A stretch of DNA of 64,000 bases from Myxocyprinus asiaticus (lineage: Eukaryota > Chordata > Actinopteri > Cypriniformes > Catostomidae), in NCBI RefSeq assembly GCF_019703515.2, contig NC_059385.1:33447501-33511500 (forward strand), in the 5' to 3' direction. Positions 56,939 to 64,000 of the stretch are shown in pieces; within the stretch, counting starts at the first letter, position 1; every line of letters starts with the position of its first letter. Below the pieces are notes generated by a model. The model saw only the letters and a program-made list of their open reading frames with translations, was not told the DNA's origin and did no database searches. A program made the translations under genes and the position numbers.

Positions 56939-57373
56939 TTCCCCCTGTGGGACTTACATAAGTCCCACCTTCACTGTCTTTACCCAGAATGCAGTTTCAT
57001 AATTCAGTCGCCTCAGTTATGCTATCTAGTGACTAAGATAAGTCACATAACTTCATCACAAATGACCAGATTATGCAACCGAACTCCGGTGGAAATTTCA
57101 GAACCAAACGTCTCCATCCAAGTTTGATTAAGAATGGAGTAAAATTTTCTGTCTCCCTGTACCTTCATTCAATAAATGAAACATATAAGCATGTTATAAG
57201 CATGAGCGTGCAATTGGTTCAGCCTTGCCTGTTGTTGTCACAGTTATGTAGAGTATATCAAACATAAAAAAAAATATTTATCATAATATTAAGAGTTCTT
57301 TTTTGTAGTGTAGATATCTTCAACCCAGATACTTTACACATCGTAGAGGGTCACCCTTTGGGGAGCAGTTAGG

Positions 57374-57634
57374 CTAGCATTCACACCCAGGGTATGGCTC
57401 ATCATTAATCTCCTCATACATATCTTCATTGGAGGAATCAATTTCCTCCCAATTTGGTCTTTCTGTCCATCCAGGGTAGTTGTCATTGTATTGCACTGGA
57501 CCATTCACATTGATCTGTGTAATTTGCTTCGTTGTTTCTCGGATCAAGAATGATTTGATTAATGGTAACACACAACAGAATATTATTCCTCCCACAAGGA
57601 TTGTTGTTCCAATCATTATACCAATTTTAGCCAA
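57374..57634 (-). pseudogene. retroviral envelope transmembrane C-terminus (ERV remnant)
   Basis: On the minus strand an 86-codon frame encodes a hydrophobic membrane span (IGIMIGTTILVGGIIFCCVL) followed by a short polar tail rich in aspartate, glutamate and tyrosine, ending in CEC. The position, about 440 bases before the polypurine tract and LTR, is that of the transmembrane subunit's end. The segment just upstream (KKWGA, then a TAG stop at about 57635) shows the frame was continuous in the ancestor. The rest of env upstream is broken. It is an old, inactive copy. The tail contains a YEEI word. Confidence 0.65.
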
Positions 57635-59202
57635 CTATGCACCCCATTTCTTAAACAAATCTATTTAAATTGTTATAAACAGACAAGACAAGCAATCTTA
57701 ATCTTTAGTCACCACCATGTTTTCTTTTTTCCATTCTCCATTACTATTAAAATGTACATGAGTTCAATAAAAGCATAAGTAAAAGTAATAAGTCAGCTTT
57801 CAATCTTAATTAATCATCATACATACAAGCATCCCCAGGTTTGTTTAGTACTTCTTTAATAAGTCAGGCACTCCTTTGTCTGCAACGGTTCTCAAAACTT
57901 TATCCCTAAAACCAATCTATAAATAATCTTCTACACAGGATATGTTCCCTGATGGCACAGTGACAGAATGCTTGGTATTTAACACTGTGATAAGTTGTTT
58001 TAGTAAAGCGGTTATTAAAATGCAGTCGGGTTTACTGGAACTCACAATTTTCGGCCAGGTTTATTCTAGACCTCGCTTTTGATGCTTCTGACCTAAGAGC
58101 ATTCATCCACTTCCTTAAACCCATATCAAATCTTCTTGGACAGATATTTTCTTTTGTTTCAGGAAGTATCACCAGAGAACCATCACAGCCAATGGAACCA
58201 TCTACAACTGCTTAAATATGGAGACCGTTCAAAACATGGTTAAATTCACAAAGCATTATTCAAAATTTGACAATCTATTATAAATGTCCAAATTAAAAGT
58301 AAAATTAAGAATGCTAAAATTGAACTTATTTACAGATCATTAATTTCCATTCAGGTTGTAGTTCTGCTACTTTAGCAAACGTCACAAAAGACCATGTATC
58401 ATGGTGGGGACTAACATCAGAACAAAACAAAATAAAGGGTAGCCTCTGTCAAGCTTCTAGGAAGCTTAATTTAAAAACATCACCTTAATTCTATAGTAGT
58501 CTCTAGATTGTTTTGAACCTACATTGTGTCAGATCAACTTTCAACTGAATCTCTTGTCTTTAGTATAAACCCTTAACTTTAGATTGCCCTCTGAATATAT
58601 AAAATCTTTAGTCATGGAAAGTTGTTTGAACCTCTCCTTCATATCACTGTATCTAACATTATTGTCAAATCACATCATTTTCCATATAAAAGAAAAAAAA
58701 ATCAAAAGAAAATAAAACAATTTAGAGATGTGCCTTTAGCACACTTCAAAATCTGCTCTTGTGTTTCTGTTTCAAGCAGACACTTATCAAACTTAGACTG
58801 AGAGTGAGAGAGAGAGTAGGGCGGGGGCAAAATTTGGAGAGGGACATTCCACTCCCTCACGCTGTTTCTAATCTTAACATTTGTTCCTTCTTTTTCATTT
58901 TTTAGAATCTCACAATAATATATTTGTTATTCTTCAACAGTGAAAATAGTGATAATTATAATAATTCATTACATTAACTGCTTTTCTCACAAAGCATCTC
59001 CAAAGGTTAATTTCAAAATTTCCCATCTTAAACCATCTTCAAGAAACATCTTCCAGAAATTGTAATCTACTTCTGTCATCCCCTACTTTCTTTTGTCCAT
59101 TTGAACAACATACATCAAAAACTGTAGAACCTTAAAATCTTTAATAAAACACAAACTTTGCCTTTCTTTTCCAGACATTCTCTTTACATTCAATACAACT
59201 TA
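57635..59202 (-). pseudogene. decayed upstream env or internal ERV region
   Basis: The minus strand has scattered short frames, for example around 58080-58210 (ILPETKENICPRRF), but nothing long. The location between the env C-terminus and further ERV-like sequence suggests decayed envelope. No fusion peptide or cysteine pattern could be identified with confidence. A GA-rich run lies at 58795-58820. Confidence 0.3.
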
Positions 59203-59313
59203 CACTACCGTTCAAAAGTTATTATTCCATAGTTGTGATGAATTTACTGTTATACTAAAATGTAAAAAAAAATAAAGAATGAGTAAGTGACCCTAAACTT
59301 TTGAACGGTAGTG
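59203..59313. mobile_element. mini-MITE with CACTACCGTTCAAAAGTT ends
   Basis: This 111-base element has the ends CACTACCGTTCAAAAGTTAT and AACTTTTGAACGGTAGTG with TA on both sides. It is the same family as 43418-43962 but reduced almost to its terminal repeats. It is inserted in the ERV-like region. Confidence 0.9.
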
Positions 59314-59571
59314 TAGCCCTGTTCGAGCAGAGGTTTTTTTTTTTTTTTTTTGGTAAGTCGAATAACTCTTTAATGATTACTTTCTCCCTTACTCTCTCAG
59401 GAGAAGGAACTTCCATTCTATCTAATGAAACAACATAAGTCACCTTTTTAAACTAACAGAAAAGTACATTTTAAACAGAATAAAGTAGTAAAGAGGCACA
59501 ATGGAAATTCAAACAAATCTGTTTCTTGTGTTTTTAAATAATTAATCAGTAAAATACACTACGTCCTTTTA

Positions 59572-60092
59572 ATTTCTCATGTCTCTTATTTTTTATATTC
59601 AAATATTTCAGTATCATTTAACAATAAGATTTTTCAGTTATTATTCTTATACTTATCAGCATTCCCTGACAAATTATTCAGTTAAATAGCAGAACCAAAG
59701 TTCACAGTACAGAAACTGTATGCCTCTAAAGTGATACTTTCATGGGTTAACTATGGCAAATAGAAATAGTAGTAATAGAAAAAGTCACTCAATCTTTCTT
59801 TGTAGCACCTACTAACCATTTTTTTTTATTTATTTTTTTTTTTATTTCTCATGTCTCTTATTTTTTATATTCAAATATTTCAGTATCATTTAACAATAAG
59901 ATTTTTCAGTTATTATTCTTATACTTATCAGCATTCCCTGACAAATTATTCAGTTAAATAGCAGAACCAAAGTTCACAGTGCAGAAACTGTATGCCTCTA
60001 AAGTGATACTTTCATGGGTTAACTATGGCAAATAGAAATAGTAGTAATAGAAAAAGACACTCAATCTTTCTTTGTAGCACCTAGTAACCATT
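59572..60092. repeat. recent ~272-bp tandem duplication
   Basis: The sequence from ATTTCTCATGTCTCTTATTT at 59572 recurs at 59844. Over about 250 bases I count three substitutions (CAGTACAG/CAGTGCAG, AAAGTCAC/AAAGACAC and CCTACTAA/CCTAGTAA). Both copies end in T-rich runs. The near-identity shows the duplication is recent compared with the decay of the surrounding retroviral sequence. Confidence 0.92.
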
Positions 60093-61740
60093 TTTTTTTT
60101 TTTTTTTTTAAGTGAGGGTACTCTCTGGAAAATTTGGGGGAGTAACCAATCCAATAGGTAACACTAACTTTGCCATCAAGTTTGTAATATTTGCTCTTCA
60201 AATCAATAAATCAATAGATGCTGGATTTAAATTTAGACCCTCAGAACAATTTAGACATGGGTATTGAACCCCTGGATGGCAGTCTGGAAAATCATAAACC
60301 CAATTGGTCATATAAGACTGAAATCAACTTATCCAGAGAAATTTAAATCCAAATTAGAAATGGCAAGTCAGTAATTATTACCAGCAGTCATGAGAGCAGG
60401 AGGACCAATTGGATAAAAGCCCACATAATTTTCAGTCTTCTTTTTTCTCCAGATTTCCTCCTGCAGTATTAGCAGCTTCAATAAATCATCTGGCCCAGCC
60501 ATCTGCGATGGTGAGAGATGAGTTAGTGAACAGCATACACATAATGATGACCAAAGAAAGGGTAAAACATAGTTAGTATCAAAGACACACACAGAATAGA
60601 CGCATGAATATGAAGTTATTAACATTCATAGTTGAGGAAGTTACAATGTTCAGTTTGATCTTAACGTTTCTCCATGGGTTTCACCTGCTACCAATGACCA
60701 ATTTTTCCTTAGCATTATCAATAATTTTTTTTACAATCAAATACATCAAAGATATTTCTTAATTCTTAAAATCAGAACTTCTAGCATGAATAACATTTTC
60801 CATTTTATGCACTTCCAAAAGAAAAAAACTTATATTTTATTAGATATCAGAGCATCTGAGCAAAACTGTTTACAACTTTTGCTTAGTTCTGCCTCCTTAT
60901 TGGAGGTTGGAACTTTTTTTTCCATTTTATCTGTTTGGTTGGTCACAGATCAAACCCAAGGAAAAAGCATCACAATATTGGCAAGGCTGCCACACATAAA
61001 AATCAGAAAACCAGGTATTAGGATGACTTCAGCAAACTGAAACTGCAGAGAACATGAAATTATCCAAATCATTCTTAAATTTATTTTCCTTAAATTTTAG
61101 TCTCAAAGGCAGCTCTCAGTGTAACCATGATTAACCAATGCCTACACTGTGCATATAAAACAAGAAAATAAAAGAAAAATAAATATCTAATCTAAACTAA
61201 AACAATCTGCTATCTATCTCTTCTAAATTTGGGGCACCCCTGTCTGAGTGGAGACACCAAGAGAGACAAGTTTTCCCATTCAAAGTCTGCAGACTATCAT
61301 TTGAGCGCCATCTTTACAGAGTATGGGGTGTAACCCCTCCCGCTCACTCTCCTTACAGAGCAATGTCTCACTCAATCTCTCCATCAGACAGTCCCTAACA
61401 AAATAATAAACTCTACCCATCTTATTTTTGTTGGTTGATCAAGTTTACACCGATAAAGTTGCAACTCACATGTAAATTTGTTCTCCAAACATACTTAAAC
61501 ACATAGGAAATCAAAAACAAAACAAATAATCATGGGTTCTTACATTTAAATATCAAGACTTTACAGTGTTTAATATTGTTTAAAATTGTATTCTCTCTTA
61601 AACTGGACGACAGAATGTAAAACAGACACATGAATGTGAAGTTTTCACATTTAAGGTTTGCCTCTCATACTCAAGTTAAAAAATAGAATTTGGTTTTGGA
61701 AATGTTTTTCTTATTAGTCAGTTTCACCTTTTTTTATTTT
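60093..61740. other. probable ERV internal region, unassigned
   Basis: A minus-strand frame at 60368-60625 has 85 codons, including QMAGPDDLLKLLILQEEIWR, but I do not recognise it. Its position between the gag-like and env fragments is consistent with a heavily deleted provirus, as there is no room for a full pol. Otherwise no signal. Confidence 0.3.
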
Positions 61741-61852
61741 TTTATTTATCTATCTATTTATTTATTTATTTATTTATTTATTTATTTTTTTAGATTTTAT
61801 CAATCAATTCTTTACACAATGGATTTCTAGATGTTAGTATTTCCACTGGAGT
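61739..61852 (-). pseudogene. (TTTA)n tract and partial second copy of the MAxTPVEIL frame
   Basis: A TTTA repeat (about 61740-61786) is followed by sequence which on the minus strand reads MANTPVEILTSRNPLCKELI. This is clearly related to the start of the frame at 62782-63111 (MAATPVEILGLKYPLCRELI). The copy is truncated after about 25 codons by the repeat. Confidence 0.6.
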
Positions 61853-62214
61853 GTTTGCCATAATTATACCTTATTGTAATGTAACAACACTTATCTTCAA
61901 TACAACCTTTGTTTAAAATCCAATTATTTAGTTGACTTTAGTTTAAAGTAATACACTGGACTCAAAACTTTATTGTTTGTCCAGATAATGGGATACGAAC
62001 TTTAAGCATGGTTATACCACTTACTTTGTCTCAGTTTAGTTAATCTTATATTACGCTTCCTTCATGGCATGAAAAGAACAGCCCAAGGCTGAATTTTGTC
62101 CAGCCAGCTAAGAGTTAACTTTTTGCTTTCATGCACATTTAGTTTTACAGCTGTGTTGTCTCACCGTTTTTATTCTTTTTCCTATTGTCAATTTATACTG
62201 TATTTCATTTTCCC

Positions 62215-62217
<3 letters not shown>

Positions 62218-62280
<63 letters not shown>
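62218..62280. repeat. (TA)n microsatellite
   Basis: About 31 TA units with no transposon end on either side that I can recognise, unlike most of the other long TA tracts in this window. Confidence 0.95.
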
Positions 62281-62283
<3 letters not shown>

Positions 62284-62781
62284 CTCTCTGCCTCTAATGG
62301 TCAGATCTCTTCTACCTCATATATTGATGGAAGGTTGAAAATAGACCTAAATACATTTTCTTTTCTGTAAATTACATATATACTCCTCATTAGTTACGCA
62401 GCAAAGGTTGAGTCTCTCTATCTGGATCACAAATTCTACAATTTGAAGAATGGCCAAACAACCTAGAAAGCCAATATCTCGGAATGTTTTTAGTTTTCTT
62501 TGTGTTAAAGAAAATTCCTTTCCAAATTTTCACAAGAGACAGGCTTTCATTTTCTCTAACACTGTCTGTGCCTGTTCATAACAATCTAAAGGCAGGTTTT
62601 TCTCACTTTTTCTATCCTGTCCCTTCTTCGGTCTTACCCCCAGCCCTGTTTGTTTTTCTTTTTCTAACTCCACTTGTCCCTCCATCTGCATCTCTCCTAA
62701 AACTTCTACAGATCCCTTGAGTATTGGGACTGACCTTCTGGGGGCACATATGAAGGTGGTTTGGCAAGGACCTCTCCTTTT

Positions 62782-63111
62782 TTATTTATCTCTTTTTCTG
62801 CAGCCTTCAGTATTTTTCTTGCCTGTCTTATGTTTTTCAGTTAATTTTCTCCTTTTTTGAACAGTGCTAGCACTTCTCTCTCTTTTGTTTTTTGTTTCTC
62901 TCTTTTTACTTTTTTTATTCTTATCTTTAGTTTTATAATTTTTGATCGAAGTTTCCATTTCCTCACACAACGCTACATCAAATGCCCATTCCTTTGGCCA
63001 TTTTGTTATCATATCTTTGGTCCTCTTTTGCAATTTGTTAGAGCGCTTATCTATAAGTTCTCTACACAATGGATATTTTAATCCTAATATTTCCACAGGA
63101 GTGGCTGCCAT
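62782..63111 (-). CDS. unassigned small basic ORF, possibly ERV gag-like
   Basis: The minus-strand frame has 109 codons. The first half (MAATPVEILGLKYPLCRELI, then DKRSNKLQKRTKDMITKWPK) looks like a small folded domain. The second half is a very lysine- and arginine-rich tail (KDKNKKSKKRETKNKRERSA). The ATG context is good (a purine at -3), and the upstream bases TTATAGGAAAAATC are non-coding. A truncated second copy starts at 61852. I do not know the function. Its place upstream (minus sense) of the env fragment and the basic tail fit a gag N-terminus or nucleic-acid-binding protein of the provirus. It may not be expressed. Confidence 0.4.
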   Translation of the reverse strand: MAATPVEILGLKYPLCRELIDKRSNKLQKRTKDMITKWPKEWAFDVALCEEMETSIKNYKTKDKNKKSKKRETKNKRERSASTVQKRRKLTEKHKTGKKNTEGCRKRDK

Positions 63112-63699
63112 GATTTTTCCTATAATACAACAAACCCTATCTTTAGGAAAAATGTATCAATGTATCAATTTTTGTAACAATTTTTGGATTTTTAGACAAT
63201 TTTTATTTGTTCAAATAATATGATCTTTCAAAAGAAATGTTTTTATAAACCAATTTCCCTTATCTTCTTCTATAACATGCACTTTAATTGTAATAATTAT
63301 TATACCACATACATGTAAAAATGTCCTATATGTTGTCAATTTACTTTTAGGATCACTCTGCATCCAAATAGTGCCAAACAACAATAACAGCTGCTTTTTC
63401 TTAGATAAGCTGAGTCTTTATTTCTTTCACTGTTTTTACTTGGCATATAAGAATGAAAAATTATTTTATCACCATTCATTTAGATAAATCATTAAATTTA
63501 GAGGGTAAACATATATCCTACTATTTTAATTTATTTCCTACTACAATAATCTGCAAAGCCAATATCTTGAAACTTTTTCTAATTTCTTTCACCTTTATTA
63601 TTTTGTGGGGCTCAAATTCTCATACATACCTATTCTCATACACACATCCTTTGTCCCTTTATTATTTAGGGTTCATTCTTTCATTCACTCCTCTCAAGT

Positions 63700-63999
63700 G
63701 CGACAATAACTATGCCCCTTTGTTTAGTCACACTCAAGTGATGGTCCAGGAAGCACCCACTGTCCACAAGATACAGAGTTTATTTTCTCATACAGCCACA
63801 GTCACAGATACACTCACACAGACACTTACGCATACACATACACTTTTCCTATTCTACATTCCCTTGAGTGACCTGTCAGTTCTGCTCTCACTGATACACT
63901 TCCTCAACACAGTGAAAAGCAATGCCCTGCAGGTTTTTTTGCCAACCCGTTCAGACCTCTGTGATTCACTTCCTCAACACAACAGAGTGGTATCCGCAG
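63700..63999 (-). repeat. possible upstream LTR of the ERV, truncated by the window
   Basis: On the minus strand this segment contains AGGGAATGTAGAATAGG (63857-63873), similar to the AGGGGGAATGTAGAATA junction of the LTR at 56938. An AATAAA signal follows near 63783. It could be a second, diverged LTR and the 5' end of the same provirus. Direct repeats of TTCACTTCCTCAACACA-type sequence are near 63900 and 63968. The similarity outside the junction is weak. Confidence 0.35.
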
Positions 64000-64000
64000 G

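Noticed and set aside
63391..63699. A gene between the MAxTPVEIL frame and the possible upstream LTR
   Set aside because: No frame of useful length, codon pattern or splice signal was seen; it is AT-rich leader-like sequence.
46880..63999. Truncation of PPIP5K by transposons after exon 9
   Set aside because: The missing last exons can simply lie beyond the window, because other introns here already reach 13-15 kb. The donor at 46880 is intact.

Overview
The window is a stretch of AT-rich, intron-dominated vertebrate DNA. It is almost certainly from a teleost fish and probably a cypriniform: the teleost-type Tc1 transposons, V-SINE-like and Rex3-like repeats, DIRS-type retroelements and endogenous retrovirus pieces all point that way, but the species is an inference. 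The only host gene I can support is a partial, plus-strand PPIP5K gene (inositol hexakisphosphate / diphosphoinositol-pentakisphosphate kinase, Vip1 family). Nine consecutive exons (4334-4557, 6536-6663, 6849-6963, 7068-7175, 21933-22049, 22662-22832, 36059-36232, 44719-44791, 46760-46879) have consensus splice sites and compatible phases. They encode the C-terminal part of the phosphatase-like domain and the start of the disordered tail. The kinase half lies upstream of the window and the last exons were not found.

The rest is transposable elements, mostly inside the PPIP5K introns. Intron 4 (7176-21932) holds one copy of an ~0.8-1.4 kb repeat that is duplicated on either side of exons 2-4, a Tc1 element sitting in a TA microsatellite (9363-10938), and a large CCGATAT-ended element (10986-16737). 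That element carries a higher-order minisatellite, a putative LTR, a second Tc1 family and a tRNA-derived SINE. After it come two inverted copies of an internally deleted Tc1 derivative on either side of a Rex3-like LINE fragment. Intron 6 (22833-36058) has two Sleeping Beauty-type Tc1 copies head to head, a third copy of the same deleted Tc1 derivative, a non-autonomous piggyBac element and a degraded DIRS-type retroelement. Intron 7 (36233-44718) contains a chain of TA-targeted elements, including a three-level nest: a palindromic Tc1 holding another TA-flanked element that holds a Tc1.

Beyond the last recognised exon are a near-complete L2/CR1-group LINE (48779-52158, target duplication, one stop and one frameshift) inside a second DNA element, several MITEs, a DIRS gag-like fragment, and a minus-strand endogenous retrovirus remnant. 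The last has an LTR at about 56503-56938, an env transmembrane fragment, and an unassigned 'MAxTPVEIL' reading frame with an incomplete second copy.

No transposase or reverse transcriptase here is intact. The main interest is structural: shared deletion junctions that show trans-mobilised non-autonomous families, foldback formation, nesting that gives relative ages, repeated use of TA microsatellites as landing sites, and long inverted or direct repeats around PPIP5K exons that could affect splicing or cause exon loss. I did not find a convincing new biochemical system.
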